Source: Phytopseudomonas flavescens (GTDB lineage: Bacteria > Pseudomonadota > Gammaproteobacteria > Pseudomonadales > Pseudomonadaceae). Taken from it: a DNA stretch of 64,000 bases. The position numbers and the translations under genes were made by a program. The notes beneath the pieces are model-generated. The model was not told the DNA's origin. It saw nothing but the letters and a program-made list of their open reading frames with translations, and searched no databases. The stretch lies in NCBI RefSeq assembly GCF_900100535.1, contig NZ_FNDG01000005.1:1-64000 (forward strand), given 5' to 3'. Positions 45,147-55,257 of this stretch are shown here, piece by piece (the stretch's first letter is position 1; each line of letters starts with the position of its first letter).

Positions 45147-45983
45147 ATGATCGACTTCGGCCTCCCTGACTACCAGCGCAGCAGCGCCCGCCTCGCCCCC
45201 TCACGCCCGGTGGTGCTGTGCCTCTCCGGCCACGACCCGAGTGGTGGTGCCGGCCTGCAGGCCGACATCGAGGCGCTGCTGGCCCAGGGCTGCCACGCCG
45301 CTCCCGCAGTCACCGCGCTGACCGTGCAGGACACGGTCGATGTCAGCGACTTCCGTGTGCTCGACCGCGACTGGGTGCTGGCACAGGCCCACGCAGTGAT
45401 CGCCGACATGCCGGTGGCGGCGGTCAAGCTGGGCATGCTCGGCTCGCTGGAGATGGTCGAAACCGTGCTGATGATCATGGACAGCTTGCCAGGGGTGCCC
45501 CTGGTCTGCGACCCGGTACTGCGTGCCGGCGGTGGCGGCGCCCTGGGCAAGGACGAAGTCGGTTTCGCCCTGCGCGAACGGCTGTTCGCGGCAGCCACCA
45601 TCGCCACGCCCAACCTGCCGGAAGCGCGCATTCTCGCCGAACTGCCGGACGGCACGGCCGATGAGTGCGCGGCCAGGCTGCTGCCACATATCAGTCATCT
45701 GCTGATCACCGGTGGCCATGGCGACGAAAGCGATCAGGTGCACAACCGGCTGTACCTGCGCGATGGCAGCCGGCACACCTTCACCTGCCCGCGGCTACCC
45801 GGCAGCTATCACGGCTCCGGCTGCACCCTGGCCAGCACCCTCGCCGGTCGCGTGGCCCTGGGACAGGAGCTGATCAGTGCAGTCGAAACCGCCCTGGATT
45901 ACACCTGGCGCACCCTGCGCGACGCCGAGCAACCGGGTCGCGGCCAGTACGTGCCCCGCCGCCTGCCGCTGGACTTCTGCTGA
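45147..45983 (+). CDS. thiD: Hydroxymethylpyrimidine/phosphomethylpyrimidine kinase
   Basis: ThiD phosphorylates HMP and HMP-P for thiamin synthesis. The 278-aa ribokinase-fold protein has [18 protein letters not shown] near residue 27, [26 protein letters not shown] and the anion-hole GSGCTLAST. It is coupled to thiE by a one-base overlap (TGATG). Confidence 0.96.
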   Translation: MIDFGLPDYQRSSARLAPSRPVVLCLSGHDPSGGAGLQADIEALLAQGCHAAPAVTALTVQDTVDVSDFRVLDRDWVLAQAHAVIADMPVAAVKLGMLGSLEMVETVLMIMDSLPGVPLVCDPVLRAGGGGALGKDEVGFALRERLFAAATIATPNLPEARILAELPDGTADECAARLLPHISHLLITGGHGDESDQVHNRLYLRDGSRHTFTCPRLPGSYHGSGCTLASTLAGRVALGQELISAVETALDYTWRTLRDAEQPGRGQYVPRRLPLDFC

Positions 45984-46621
45984 TGGCCGCGCCCAGGTTG
46001 CGTGGCCTGTACGCCATTACCGACAGCCAGTTGCTCGCCGGCGGCAAGCTGCTGCCCTATGTCGAGGCCGCTCTGGCTGGCGGCGCGCGCCTGCTCCAAT
46101 ACCGCGACAAATCCGCCGACGAGGCCCGTCGCCTGCGCCAGGCCGAAGCCCTGCGTGGCCTCTGCGAACGCTACGGCGCGGCGCTGATCATCAACGATGA
46201 TGCCGAGCTGGCCGCCCGCCTGGGCGTCGGCCTGCACCTCGGCCAGGAGGATGGCTCGCTGGCCGTGGCCCGTGCCCTGCTCGGCCGCCAGGCGATCGTC
46301 GGCGGCACCTGCCACGCCCGCTTGGAACTGGCCGAACAGGCCGCCCGGGAAGGCGCCAGTTACGTGGCCTTCGGACGGTTCTTCAACTCCCATACCAAAC
46401 CTGGCGCAGCGGCCGCCACTGTCGAGCTGCTGGCCACTGCCAAGGCGCGGATTCAGTTGCCGATCGTCGCCATCGGTGGCATCGACCTGCACAACGCCGC
46501 ACCCTTGATAGAAAGCGGTGCCAGCATGCTCGCGGTGATCCACGCCCTGTTCGCCGCCGATTCGGCTGCCGAGGTCGAACGCCGCGCGCGGGCCTTCAGC
46601 GCCCTGTTTCCGACGGCCTAA
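45983..46621 (+). CDS. thiE: Thiamine-phosphate synthase
   Basis: ThiE joins HMP-PP and thiazole phosphate into thiamin phosphate. It is 212 aa, a TIM barrel with [45 protein letters not shown] and [11 protein letters not shown]. The start at 45983 lies on the thiD stop; a longer open frame from 45665 is the shadow of thiD. Confidence 0.97.
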   Translation: MAAPRLRGLYAITDSQLLAGGKLLPYVEAALAGGARLLQYRDKSADEARRLRQAEALRGLCERYGAALIINDDAELAARLGVGLHLGQEDGSLAVARALLGRQAIVGGTCHARLELAEQAAREGASYVAFGRFFNSHTKPGAAAATVELLATAKARIQLPIVAIGGIDLHNAAPLIESGASMLAVIHALFAADSAAEVERRARAFSALFPTA

Positions 46622-46643
46622 TTCATTTTCAAGAGGCTCCATC

Positions 46644-47933
46644 ATGTCCCGCTCCGAAATCCTCTTCGCCAACGCCCAGAAACACATTCCTGGAGGCGTC
46701 AACTCGCCGGTTCGCGCCTTCAGGAGCGTGGGTGGTACGCCGCTGTTCTTCAAGCACGCGCAAGGCGCCTACGTGACCGATGAAGATGACAAGCGCTATG
46801 TCGACTACGTCGGCTCATGGGGGCCGATGATCCTTGGCCACAGCCATCCCGACGTGATCGACGCGGTACGCCGCCAGCTCGACCATGGTCTGTCCTATGG
46901 TGCGCCGACCGCCATGGAGACGGAAATGGCCGACCTGGTCTGCGCGCTGGTGCCGTCCATGGAAATGGTGCGCATGGTCAGCTCCGGCACCGAAGCGACC
47001 ATGAGCGCCATCCGCCTGGCCCGTGGCTATACCGGCCGCGACAGCATCATCAAGTTCGAAGGCTGCTACCACGGCCACTCCGACAGCCTGCTGGTCAAGG
47101 CCGGCTCCGGGGCGCTGACCCAGGGCGTGCCGAACTCCGCGGGCGTGCCGGCGGCCTTCGCCAGGCACACCTTGACCCTGCCGTTCAACGATATCGACGC
47201 GGTCGCCGAGATGCTCGGCAAGGTCGGCAGCGAGGTCGCCTGCATCATCGTCGAGCCGGTCGCCGGCAACATGAATTGCGTACCGCCGGCACCCGGCTTC
47301 CTCGAAGGCCTGCGCAGCCTCTGCGACCGGCACGGCGTGGTGCTGATCTTCGACGAAGTGATGACCGGCTTCCGCGTCTCCCTCGGCGGCGCCCAGGCGC
47401 ATTACGGGGTGATGCCGGACCTGTCGACCTTCGGCAAGATCATCGGCGGCGGCATGCCGGTGGGCTGCTTCGGCGGCAAACGCGCGATCATGGAGCGCAT
47501 AGCCCCTCTCGGACCGGTCTACCAGGCCGGTACGCTGTCCGGCAACCCGCTGGCCATGGCCGCCGGCCTGACCACCCTGAAGCTGATCAGCCGCCCTGGC
47601 TTCCATGCCGAACTGAGCGCCTACACCAGCAAGCTGCTGCAAGGCCTGCAGGATCGCGCCGATGCCGCCGGCATCCCCTTCGTCACCACCCAGGCGGGTG
47701 GCATGTTCGGGCTGTACTTCAGCGGCGCTGACGACATCGTCACCTTCGACGACGTGATGGCCAGCGATGCCGAACGCTTCAAGCGCTTCTTCCATCTGAT
47801 GCTGGAAGGCGGCGTCTACCTGGCGCCCAGTGCCTTCGAGGCAGGGTTCACCTCCATCGCCCATGGCGATGCCGAGCTGAAACAGACCCTGGATGCCGCC
47901 GAGCGTGCCTTCGCCAGCCTCAGCCAGGCGTGA
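46644..47933 (+). CDS. hemL: Glutamate-1-semialdehyde 2,1-aminomutase
   Basis: HemL makes 5-aminolevulinate, the first haem precursor, from glutamate semialdehyde in the C5 pathway. It is 429 aa with [15 protein letters not shown], the [15 protein letters not shown] stretch, [13 protein letters not shown] and the PLP-lysine segment [19 protein letters not shown] site precedes the ATG. It follows thiE by 22 bases, as in other Pseudomonas. Confidence 0.98.
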   Translation: MSRSEILFANAQKHIPGGVNSPVRAFRSVGGTPLFFKHAQGAYVTDEDDKRYVDYVGSWGPMILGHSHPDVIDAVRRQLDHGLSYGAPTAMETEMADLVCALVPSMEMVRMVSSGTEATMSAIRLARGYTGRDSIIKFEGCYHGHSDSLLVKAGSGALTQGVPNSAGVPAAFARHTLTLPFNDIDAVAEMLGKVGSEVACIIVEPVAGNMNCVPPAPGFLEGLRSLCDRHGVVLIFDEVMTGFRVSLGGAQAHYGVMPDLSTFGKIIGGGMPVGCFGGKRAIMERIAPLGPVYQAGTLSGNPLAMAAGLTTLKLISRPGFHAELSAYTSKLLQGLQDRADAAGIPFVTTQAGGMFGLYFSGADDIVTFDDVMASDAERFKRFFHLMLEGGVYLAPSAFEAGFTSIAHGDAELKQTLDAAERAFASLSQA

Positions 47934-48077
47934 TCGTCGGCACGCTTGCCACGCAGCAGTGCCGAGCGGCTTGCATGCAGGCACTGGCGGCCGCCAGTTT
48001 GAGCCGCCCCGGTACGCACTTCGCAGCCAGTGGTGACCTGCACGCGCTGCGATGGGTCAGAAAAGCCGGCAAACACT

Positions 48078-48107
48078 TTGTAAGAACGGTGCGGCTTATT
48101 TCATAAT
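48078..48107 (+). promoter_or_regulatory. Candidate promoter for the Sel1-repeat gene
   Basis: TTGTAA (48078-48083), an 18-base spacer and CATAAT (48102-48107) lie about 67 bases before the start codon at 48174. Most of the preceding 240-base spacer shows no gene. Confidence 0.45.
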
Positions 48108-48173
48108 GCGATGACCAATCATGTGGCTCGCCATTCATCCACCTTGTAGACACCCCGAGGTATCCGGATCTTC

Positions 48174-48722
48174 ATGAACCGCACCGGCCGCACCCTGTCC
48201 CTGGGCTGCCTGTTGCTCCTCCTGCCATTGCTCGCACTGGCGGATGGAAACTCATTGCTGATCCCGGCGACCGGCAGCTGTTCGCTGAATGTCGGCCGTG
48301 AAGACCTGGCCGATGCCCTACAGGCTTGCCGGCAGAGCGCGGAAGGTGGAGACGCCCAGGCGCAATACGAGCTTGGCGAGTTCTATTACGACGACCGGGC
48401 CACCGAGCGTGACCTGCCGCAGGCCCTGGCCTGGTTCGAGCGGGCATCGTTGCAGGGACACGCCCAGGCGCAATACCACCTGGGCATGATGTTCTTCCGT
48501 GGCGAAGGGGTGGCCGCCAACAATGTGCAGGCCTACATCGTGCTGAAGATGGCGGCGGTCAATGGCTCGGACGAAGCCATGGACAGCGCTGACGAGGTGT
48601 CGCTGCAGATGCCCAGAGCGGAACTGGAAGTGGCCACTCAGGTACTGGGGCAGATCTTCCGCAACTACCTGCAGGAACTGCAGGCTGCCGACGGCCTTTC
48701 CCCCTTCGCACCGCTGAAGTGA
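48174..48722 (+). CDS. Secreted Sel1/TPR-like repeat protein
   Basis: The 182-aa protein has a signal peptide (about residues 1-23, ending LLALADG) with no lipobox cysteine, then two Sel1-type repeats (GGDAQAQYELGEFYYDD and GHAQAQYHLGMMFFRGEG) and a helical tail. Sel1 repeats mediate protein-protein contacts in the periplasm. Its position between hemL and the DUF1820 gene is conserved in Pseudomonas from memory. No function is established. Confidence 0.85.
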   Translation: MNRTGRTLSLGCLLLLLPLLALADGNSLLIPATGSCSLNVGREDLADALQACRQSAEGGDAQAQYELGEFYYDDRATERDLPQALAWFERASLQGHAQAQYHLGMMFFRGEGVAANNVQAYIVLKMAAVNGSDEAMDSADEVSLQMPRAELEVATQVLGQIFRNYLQELQAADGLSPFAPLK

Positions 48723-48839
48723 CCCTGCACACCGGCTAGCAGCCGCGCCCGCGCGGCGCTTGGCGGCATCTGGACGGCGCAACATGACCACTGTCGAGTT
48801 ACCCCCGAGACCCGGGCGGCCACGTCTGCCTTGCCGCGG

Positions 48840-49166
48840 CTATTTATCCGGCAGCGGCGGCATCGGAAACGCCATCACGTTGCCGCCCCCCTTGGCCTCG
48901 CTGATCTTCGGCGTGCCCAGGCGCTCGACCTCGTCGATGCGCACGATCGAATGCATAGGCACGAAGCTGCGCACCACGCCATCGAATTGAGCCTTGAGCT
49001 TTTCCTCGCTGGGGTCGACGACGACCTGGGTACGTTCGCCGAAGACGAACTCCTCGATCTCCAGGAACCCCCACAGATCGCTCTGGAAGATCTGCTTGGC
49101 ATACATCTCGTACACCTGGCCCTGGTTGAGGAAAATCACCTTGTAGATCGGTTCACGCTTGGTCAT
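48840..49166 (-). CDS. DUF1820 family protein
   Basis: The 108-aa cytoplasmic protein begins [23 protein letters not shown] and includes [21 protein letters not shown] and [17 protein letters not shown], the pattern of the conserved DUF1820 family. Function unknown. It diverges from miaB. An in-frame extension up to 49268 overlaps the miaB promoter and is unlikely. Confidence 0.88.
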   Translation of the reverse strand: MTKREPIYKVIFLNQGQVYEMYAKQIFQSDLWGFLEIEEFVFGERTQVVVDPSEEKLKAQFDGVVRSFVPMHSIVRIDEVERLGTPKISEAKGGGNVMAFPMPPLPDK

Positions 49167-49274
49167 GGGTAACGATTGGCTGGCAGTCGAAAAGGGCGCG
49201 AATCTTAGCACGGCTCTCGACTGCTTCGTCGCCCCTCTTGTCCATGGATTGTGGCCTCCGTCGGCCAAGCCCCC

Positions 49275-49280
49275 TATAAT
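49275..49280 (+). promoter_or_regulatory. miaB -10 box
   Basis: A perfect TATAAT sits 95 bases upstream of the miaB start in the divergent spacer with the DUF1820 gene. The matching -35 is weak (TTGTGG with a 20-base spacer). Confidence 0.45.
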
Positions 49281-49374
49281 GCGCGGTCATTTTCCGGGCA
49301 GGCCTGCATGGCCGTCGCCGAGGCGACGTCGGAAATGTTTCCTGAACACCTTTTCAATCATTCCAGGCAGTGCC

Positions 49375-50709
49375 ATGACCAAGAAGCTCTATATCGAAAC
49401 CCACGGTTGCCAGATGAACGAGTACGACAGCTCGCGCATGGTCGACCTGCTGGGCGAGCATCAGGCTCTGGAAGTGACCGACCGCCCGGAAGACGCCGAC
49501 GTCATCCTGCTCAATACCTGCTCGATCCGCGAAAAGGCCCAGGACAAGGTGTTCTCCCAGCTCGGTCGCTGGCGTGAGCTGAAGCTGGAGAACCCGGACC
49601 TGGTGATCGGTGTCGGTGGCTGCGTGGCCAGCCAGGAAGGCGCGGCGATACGCGACCGCGCGCCCTACGTCGACGTGGTGTTCGGCCCGCAGACCCTGCA
49701 CCGCCTGCCGGAGATGATCGATGCCGCGCGCAGCACCAAGATCGCCCAGGTGGACATCTCCTTCCCGGAGATCGAGAAGTTCGACCGCCTGCCCGAGCCG
49801 CGGGTCGATGGCCCCAGCGCCTTCGTCTCGGTAATGGAAGGCTGCAGCAAGTACTGCACCTTCTGCGTGGTGCCCTACACCCGCGGCGAAGAAGTCAGCC
49901 GTCCGCTGGACGACGTCCTGGGGGAGATCATCCACCTGGCCGAGAATGGTGTGCGCGAAGTCACCCTGCTCGGCCAGAACGTCAACGGCTACCGCGGTAC
50001 GACCCGTGAAGGCGGCATCGCCGACTTCGCCGAGTTGCTTTACCTGGTGGCGGCCATCGACGGCATCGACCGCATTCGCTACACCACCAGCCACCCGCTG
50101 GAATTCTCCGATGCGCTGATTCGCGCCCATGCCGAGATCCCGGAACTGGTGAAATTCCTCCACCTGCCGGTACAGTCGGGCTCCGACCGCATTCTCGCGG
50201 CGATGAAGCGCAACCACACCGCACTGGAATACAAGTCGCGCATCCGCAAGCTCAGGGCCGCGGTACCGGACATCGTCATCAGTTCGGACTTCATCATCGG
50301 CTTCCCCGGGGAAACCGAGAAGGACTTCGAGCAGACCATGAAGCTGGTGCAGGATGTCGCCTTCGACTTCTCCTACTCCTTCGTCTACAGCTCGCGCCCC
50401 GGCACCCCGGCAGCGGACCTGCTCGACGACACCCCTGAAGAGGTGAAGAAGCAGCGCCTGCAGATCCTGCAGAACCGCCTCAACCAGCAGGGCTTCGAAA
50501 ACAGCCGACGCATGGTCGGCAGCGTGCAGCGCATTCTGGTCAGCGACTTCTCGAAAAAGGACCCGGGCAAGCTGCAGGGCCGTACCGAGAACAACCGCTA
50601 CGTCAATTTCCCCTGCGACAACCCGCGCCTGATCGGCCAGTTCGTCGACGTGCACATCGACGAAGCGATGCCACACTCCCTGCGCGGCACGTTGATCGAG
50701 CGCCACTGA
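49375..50709 (+). CDS. miaB: tRNA-2-methylthio-N6-dimethylallyladenosine synthase
   Basis: MiaB adds the methylthio group to i6A37 of tRNAs reading UNN codons. The 444-aa protein has the N-terminal cluster cysteines in [19 protein letters not shown] and GGCVASQEG, the radical-SAM CxxxCxxC in GCSKYCTFC, and a C-terminal TRAM domain ([19 protein letters not shown]). The start at [11 protein letters not shown] is fixed by homology and AGG 8 bases upstream. Confidence 0.98.
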   Translation: MTKKLYIETHGCQMNEYDSSRMVDLLGEHQALEVTDRPEDADVILLNTCSIREKAQDKVFSQLGRWRELKLENPDLVIGVGGCVASQEGAAIRDRAPYVDVVFGPQTLHRLPEMIDAARSTKIAQVDISFPEIEKFDRLPEPRVDGPSAFVSVMEGCSKYCTFCVVPYTRGEEVSRPLDDVLGEIIHLAENGVREVTLLGQNVNGYRGTTREGGIADFAELLYLVAAIDGIDRIRYTTSHPLEFSDALIRAHAEIPELVKFLHLPVQSGSDRILAAMKRNHTALEYKSRIRKLRAAVPDIVISSDFIIGFPGETEKDFEQTMKLVQDVAFDFSYSFVYSSRPGTPAADLLDDTPEEVKKQRLQILQNRLNQQGFENSRRMVGSVQRILVSDFSKKDPGKLQGRTENNRYVNFPCDNPRLIGQFVDVHIDEAMPHSLRGTLIERH

Positions 50710-50710
50710 G

Positions 50711-50809
50711 CCTTCGCGAAGCGAAGGCAGCGAGCTGGTGGATGACGCTGTTCTCATCCAGCCTTGCCACACCGAACCGGTTCGGTGGATCGATAAGACG
50801 CGATCCACC
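50711..50809. repeat. Cluster of palindromes downstream of miaB
   Basis: Four inverted repeats lie in the 258-base miaB-phoH spacer: CCTTCGC-GAA-GCGAAGG (50711-50727), GGTGGATGA/TCATCCAGC around 50738-50762 with one mismatch, the perfect 16-base palindrome ACCGAACCGGTTCGGT (50771-50786), and GGTGGATCG/CGATCCACC (50784-50792 with 50801-50809). The GGTGGAT arms relate them to repeats at 55052 and 60023. The first stem may help end the miaB transcript. Confidence 0.6.
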
Positions 50810-50967
50810 TGCGGGTAGCCTGGCGTTGAGCGCAGCGTTACTCAGAAAGAAATCCCAGGCGTGTCGATCAATCACCCGCAACGCGGTCATCGGCCGCGCT
50901 TTCCCCCAACGGCGGCTAGCGCTATCCTCTGCCTTCAACCCAGCCGACTGGCGGCCAAAATACGACT

Positions 50968-51987
50968 TTGAATACTTCCATAGAACCTCATCGCTTCACC
51001 CTCGAGCCCTTCGAAGCCAAGCGCTTCGCCAACCTCAGCGGGCAATTCGACGAACACCTGCGCCTGATCGAATCACGCCTGGGGATCGAGATCCGCAACC
51101 GCGGCAATCAGTTCGAACTGCTCGGCGCACCCGAACAGACCACCTCTGCCGAAAACCTGCTGCGCCGCTTGTACCGTGAAACTGGCAGCAGCGAGCTGTC
51201 ACCGGACATGGTGCACCTGTTCCTGCAGGAGTCGGGGATCGAGGAATTGAACAACCCTGGCGCCCACCTGAACATCGCCTTGCGTACCCGCAAGGGCATG
51301 ATTCGTCCGCGGGGCGCCAATCAGCAGCTTTACGTCAAGGCGATCCTCGACCATGACATCAACTTCGGCATCGGCCCGGCCGGTACCGGCAAGACCTACC
51401 TGGCCGTGGCCGCCGCAGTGGATGCCCTGGAACGCGAGCAGATCCGCCGCATCCTGCTGGTGCGCCCGGCGGTCGAGGCCGGCGAGAAGCTCGGTTTCCT
51501 GCCTGGCGACCTGTCGCAGAAGATCGACCCCTACCTGCGCCCGCTGTACGACGCGCTCTACGAGATGCTCGGCTTCGAGCAGGTCGCCAAGCTGATCGAG
51601 AAGCAGGTGATCGAGGTCGCGCCGCTGGCCTACATGCGCGGTCGCACGCTGAACAACAGCTTCATCATTCTCGACGAGAGCCAGAACACCACCATGGAGC
51701 AGATGAAAATGTTCCTGACCCGCATCGGCTTCGGTTCCACTGCGGTGATCACCGGCGACATCACCCAGGTCGACCTGCCGCGCGGCACCAAGAGCGGCCT
51801 GACTCACGTGATGGACGTGCTCAAAGGCGTACCCGGCATCAGCTTCACCCATTTCAAGCCCAAGGACGTGGTGCGCCACCCGCTGGTGCAGCGCATCGTC
51901 GAGGCGTACGAGCGTTTCGACGCCGAACACCAGCCCTTCGACCGCCGGCCGGCGGACAACGACCCGGGTGCCAGGTCCGACCGATGA
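50968..51987 (+). CDS. PhoH-like ATPase (YbeZ)
   Basis: The 339-aa protein has a P-loop ATPase domain with Walker [27 protein letters not shown], and Walker [12 protein letters not shown], plus an N-terminal KH-like region. YbeZ works with YbeY in 16S rRNA processing and ribosome quality control. The start is TTG at 50968: there is no in-frame ATG until residue 81, and homologues begin at this point. Its stop overlaps the ybeY start by 4 bases. Confidence 0.95.
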   Translation: MNTSIEPHRFTLEPFEAKRFANLSGQFDEHLRLIESRLGIEIRNRGNQFELLGAPEQTTSAENLLRRLYRETGSSELSPDMVHLFLQESGIEELNNPGAHLNIALRTRKGMIRPRGANQQLYVKAILDHDINFGIGPAGTGKTYLAVAAAVDALEREQIRRILLVRPAVEAGEKLGFLPGDLSQKIDPYLRPLYDALYEMLGFEQVAKLIEKQVIEVAPLAYMRGRTLNNSFIILDESQNTTMEQMKMFLTRIGFGSTAVITGDITQVDLPRGTKSGLTHVMDVLKGVPGISFTHFKPKDVVRHPLVQRIVEAYERFDAEHQPFDRRPADNDPGARSDR

Positions 51988-52442
51988 TCGAGCTGGATCT
52001 GCAGGTCGCCAGTGACGGCGACCACCTCCCCGCCACGGGTGCCTTTCTAGCCTGGTGCGAGCTGGCCCTGCGCCAGCGCACGGCGGACTCGGAGCTGACC
52101 ATCCGCCTGGTCGACGAGGCCGAAGGCCGCGCGCTCAACCATACCTGGCGACACAAGGACTACGCCACCAACGTACTGTCCTTTCCCGCCGACGTGCCTG
52201 ATGAGTTATTGGATATTCCGCTGCTCGGCGACCTGGTGATCTGCGTGCCAGTGGTCGAGCGCGAGGCCATCGAACAAGGCAAGGCACTGGAGGCGCATTG
52301 GGCGCATCTGGTGATACACGGCTGCCTGCACCTGCTCGGCTATGACCACATCGATGATGAGGAAGCCGAGGAGATGGAAGCGCTGGAACGATTATTGCTC
52401 GCCGAGCTGGGTCATCCCGACCCGTACGCCGGCGACGAATAG
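51984..52442 (+). CDS. ybeY: Endoribonuclease YbeY
   Basis: YbeY is a single-strand RNA endonuclease in 16S rRNA 3' maturation. The 152-aa protein has the zinc motif H-x3-H-x5-H in [15 protein letters not shown] and the upstream [12 protein letters not shown] stretch. The tight phoH-ybeY-corC-lnt order is conserved in gammaproteobacteria. Confidence 0.97.
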   Translation: MIELDLQVASDGDHLPATGAFLAWCELALRQRTADSELTIRLVDEAEGRALNHTWRHKDYATNVLSFPADVPDELLDIPLLGDLVICVPVVEREAIEQGKALEAHWAHLVIHGCLHLLGYDHIDDEEAEEMEALERLLLAELGHPDPYAGDE

Positions 52443-52467
52443 AAGCAAGGATCCCGAGTAAAACCCC

Positions 52468-53304
52468 ATGAGCGAAGACCGATCGAGCAACGAGCAGAAG
52501 TCCTGGTTGAACAAACTGACCCAGGCTTTTGCTCATGAGCCGAAGAACCGCCAGGAACTGCTGGAAGTCCTGCGCGATGCGCACCAGAACAAACTGCTCG
52601 ACAGCGAGGCCCTGGCCATCGTCGAAGGCGCCATCCAGGTCGCCGACCTGCAGGTTCGCGACATCATGGTGCCGCGTTCCCAGGTGGTCACCATCAAGGC
52701 CACCCAGTCACCGAAAGAATTCCTCCCGGTGATCATCGAGGCCGCGCACTCGCGCTACCCGGTAATCGGTGAGAGCCTCGATGACGTGCTCGGCATCCTC
52801 CTCGCCAAGGATCTGCTGCCGCTGCTGCTCGGCGACCAGCCCGACTTCAACATCCGCGACATGCTGCGCCCGGCCACCTTCGTGCCCGAGTCCAAGCGCC
52901 TCAACGTGCTGCTACGCGAGTTTCGCGCCAACCACAACCACATGGCCGTGGTGATCGACGAATACGGTGGCGTCGCCGGCCTGGTGACCATCGAAGACGT
53001 GCTCGAGCAGATCGTCGGCGACATCGAGGACGAACACGACGTCGAAGAAGACAGCTACGTCAAGCCACTGCCCAGTGGTGACTTCCTGGTCAAGGCGCTG
53101 ACCCCCATCGACCACTTCAACGACGCCTTCGGCACCGACTTCTCGGACGATGAGTTCGACACCGTCGGCGGTCTGGTGATGAGTGCCTTCGGCCACCTGC
53201 CCAAGCGCAACGAAGTGACGGTGATCGGCGAGTTCCGCTTCCGCGTGCTGAACGCGGACAGCCGCCGCGTGCACCTGCTGCGTCTGACGCCCTTGGCGCG
53301 CTGA
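52468..53304 (+). CDS. corC: CorC/YbeX, CBS-pair transporter-associated protein
   Basis: The 278-aa soluble protein has two CBS domains (about residues 65-185, VADLQVRDIMVPRSQV) and a C-terminal CorC_HlyC domain (LPSGDFLVKALTPIDHFN). It is linked to magnesium/cobalt handling and more recently ribosome biogenesis. It has no membrane helices, unlike the longer CNNM/HlyC proteins. It lies between ybeY and lnt. Confidence 0.95.
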   Translation: MSEDRSSNEQKSWLNKLTQAFAHEPKNRQELLEVLRDAHQNKLLDSEALAIVEGAIQVADLQVRDIMVPRSQVVTIKATQSPKEFLPVIIEAAHSRYPVIGESLDDVLGILLAKDLLPLLLGDQPDFNIRDMLRPATFVPESKRLNVLLREFRANHNHMAVVIDEYGGVAGLVTIEDVLEQIVGDIEDEHDVEEDSYVKPLPSGDFLVKALTPIDHFNDAFGTDFSDDEFDTVGGLVMSAFGHLPKRNEVTVIGEFRFRVLNADSRRVHLLRLTPLAR

Positions 53305-53312
53305 CGCGTCGT

Positions 53313-53334
53313 GGCGCCCTGTACGCGGGGCGCC
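53313..53334 (+). terminator. Hairpin between corC and lnt
   Basis: GGCGCCC (53313-53319) pairs with GGGCGCC (53328-53334) around an 8-base loop, followed by TGCTTT. The weak T-tract suggests an attenuator rather than a full stop. Confidence 0.35.
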
Positions 53335-53361
53335 TGCTTTCCCCCTCTCTCGAGCGTTCCG

Positions 53362-54879
53362 ATGACCCGACTGTTCCGCCCGGGCTGGCCCGGCAACCTG
53401 ATCGCCCTGCTGGCCGGCGCGCTGACCACCCTGGCCCTGGCACCCTACGGCATCTGGCCGCTGGCACTGCTGTCGATCGCCCTGCTCTATCGCGGCCTGC
53501 GCGAGCTGACGCCGCGCCAGGCCGCGTGGCGCGGCTGGTGGTACGGCTTCGGGCTGTTCGCCTCCGGCACCAGCTGGGTGTACGTGAGCATTCACGACTA
53601 CGGTGCTGCTTCGCCCCCCCTGGCCGCCTTCCTGACCCTGGGCTTCGTCGCCGGGCTCGGCCTGTTCTTCGCACTGACTGCCTGGCTGTGGGCCCTGTGG
53701 TTACGCCGTGATGCCGCGCCGGTGAGCGACGCCCTGGGGTTCGCTGCCCTGTGGGTCGGGCAGGAAGCGTTCCGCGGCTGGTTCCTCACCGGCTTCCCCT
53801 GGCTCTACGCGGGCTACAGCCAGCTTGACGGCCCGCTGGCCGGCCTCGCGCCGGTAGGCGGCGTCTGGCTGCTGTCCTTCGCCCTGGCACTGAGCGCCGC
53901 ACTGCTGGCCAACCTGCCACGTCTGTATCGCAACAAGCCACAGCTGGGCGCGGCGCTCGCGTTGCTGATCGCCCCCTGGCTGGTCGGCGCGCTGCTCAAG
54001 GGCCATGCCTGGACGGCGCCCGCCGGCCAGCCCCTGAGCGTCGCGGCGATTCAGGGCAACGTGGCGCAGAATCTCAAATGGGATCCGGTGCAGCTCAACG
54101 CGCAACTGGCGCTGTACCGTGACATGAGCTTCGCCAGCCAACCGACCGACCTGCTGATCTGGCCGGAAACCGCGATACCGGTACTCAAGGAGCAGGCCAC
54201 CGGTTACCTGAGCATGATGGACCGCTTCGCCAGTGACCGTCGGAGCGCACTGATCACCGGTGTGCCGATCCGCCAGCCCAACGAGCGTGGCGAATCGCGC
54301 TATTACAACGCTGTCAGCGTGATCGGCCAGGGCAGCGGCGACTACCTCAAGCAGCGCCTGGTGCCTTTCGGTGAGTACGTGCCGCTGCAGGAAGTGCTGC
54401 GCGGCCTGATCGCCTTCTTCGATCTGCCGATGTCCGACTTCGCCCGTGGCGAGCACGACCAACCCCTACTGGAAGCCAAGGGTCATCGCATCGCGACCTT
54501 CATCTGTTACGAAGTGGTGTACCCGGAGTTCGCCGCCGAGATGGCCGCCCACAGCGACCTGCTGCTGACGGTGAGCAACGACACCTGGTTCGGCACCTCC
54601 ATCGGCCCGTTGCAGCACCTGCAGATGGCGCAGATGCGCGCCCTGGAGGCTGGCCGCTGGATGATCCGCGCCACCAACAACGGTGTGACCGCACTGATCG
54701 ACCCGTTCGGGCAGATCACCGAGCGCCTGCCACAGTTCGAACAGGCCACGCTGTACGGTGAGGTGCAACCCATGCAGCACCTGACGCCATACCTGCAATG
54801 GCGCTCCTGGCCGCTGATCAGCTTGAGCAGCCTGCTGGCGGCATGGGCGCTGTTCCAGCGTCGCCGGGACCCGGTGTAG
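53362..54879 (+). CDS. lnt: Apolipoprotein N-acyltransferase
   Basis: Lnt adds the third acyl chain to lipoproteins in the inner membrane. The 505-aa protein has an N-terminal multi-helix membrane domain and a periplasmic nitrilase domain with the catalytic triad visible as WPETAIP (Glu), QRLVPFGEY (Lys just before) and FICYEVVYPE (Cys). The start at MTRLFRPGW is used; an in-frame start at 53311 runs through the intergenic hairpin. LptE and the MltB-type enzyme here are its likely substrates. Confidence 0.97.
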   Translation: MTRLFRPGWPGNLIALLAGALTTLALAPYGIWPLALLSIALLYRGLRELTPRQAAWRGWWYGFGLFASGTSWVYVSIHDYGAASPPLAAFLTLGFVAGLGLFFALTAWLWALWLRRDAAPVSDALGFAALWVGQEAFRGWFLTGFPWLYAGYSQLDGPLAGLAPVGGVWLLSFALALSAALLANLPRLYRNKPQLGAALALLIAPWLVGALLKGHAWTAPAGQPLSVAAIQGNVAQNLKWDPVQLNAQLALYRDMSFASQPTDLLIWPETAIPVLKEQATGYLSMMDRFASDRRSALITGVPIRQPNERGESRYYNAVSVIGQGSGDYLKQRLVPFGEYVPLQEVLRGLIAFFDLPMSDFARGEHDQPLLEAKGHRIATFICYEVVYPEFAAEMAAHSDLLLTVSNDTWFGTSIGPLQHLQMAQMRALEAGRWMIRATNNGVTALIDPFGQITERLPQFEQATLYGEVQPMQHLTPYLQWRSWPLISLSSLLAAWALFQRRRDPV

Positions 54880-54890
54880 CGCCCAGGGGC

Positions 54891-55257
54891 AGCCTGGATT
54901 GTGCTGAGCGGTGGGCTGAAGCTCACTCCACAGGGGACGCGCGTGTCGCAGAGTGGCTCACGCGTCAACGACCCACCAGGCCATCCAACACTGATGGTGG
55001 CCGGCAAACATCGATACGCCTTTGAACCGTACTCCGAACGGGGATCGCAATGGTGGATGAAAAGAGCGTCATCCACCCTACGCGCTGGGTTGGGCCTTGG
55101 CCCGATGGCGTAACGGCTGAACGGCGGCCAGAAGGCGGGAGCGGCCATTTGTAGGGTGGACGACGCTTCATCCGTCCACCGCTCTGCGATCGCTATGGTG
55201 GATGAAAAGAGCCTCAGACTATCGAAACCCGGATTACGCCTTCGGCTAATCCAGGCT
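54891..55257. repeat. Composite intergenic repeat block between lnt and ydcF-like gene
   Basis: This 376-base spacer has no gene. It is bounded by the inverted 10-mers AGCCTGGATT (54891-54900) and AATCCAGGCT (55248-55257). Inside are GGTGGATGA/TCATCCACC (55052-55060 with 55069-55077) ending CCACCCTACG, then at 55151 a GTAGGGTGG-led half-element that matches the one at 60028 at 58 of 67 positions by hand, and at 55231-55252 a hairpin (GGATTA, GCC-TTC-GGC, TAATCC) just past the ydcF-like stop. The last may act as that gene's terminator. Confidence 0.6.
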
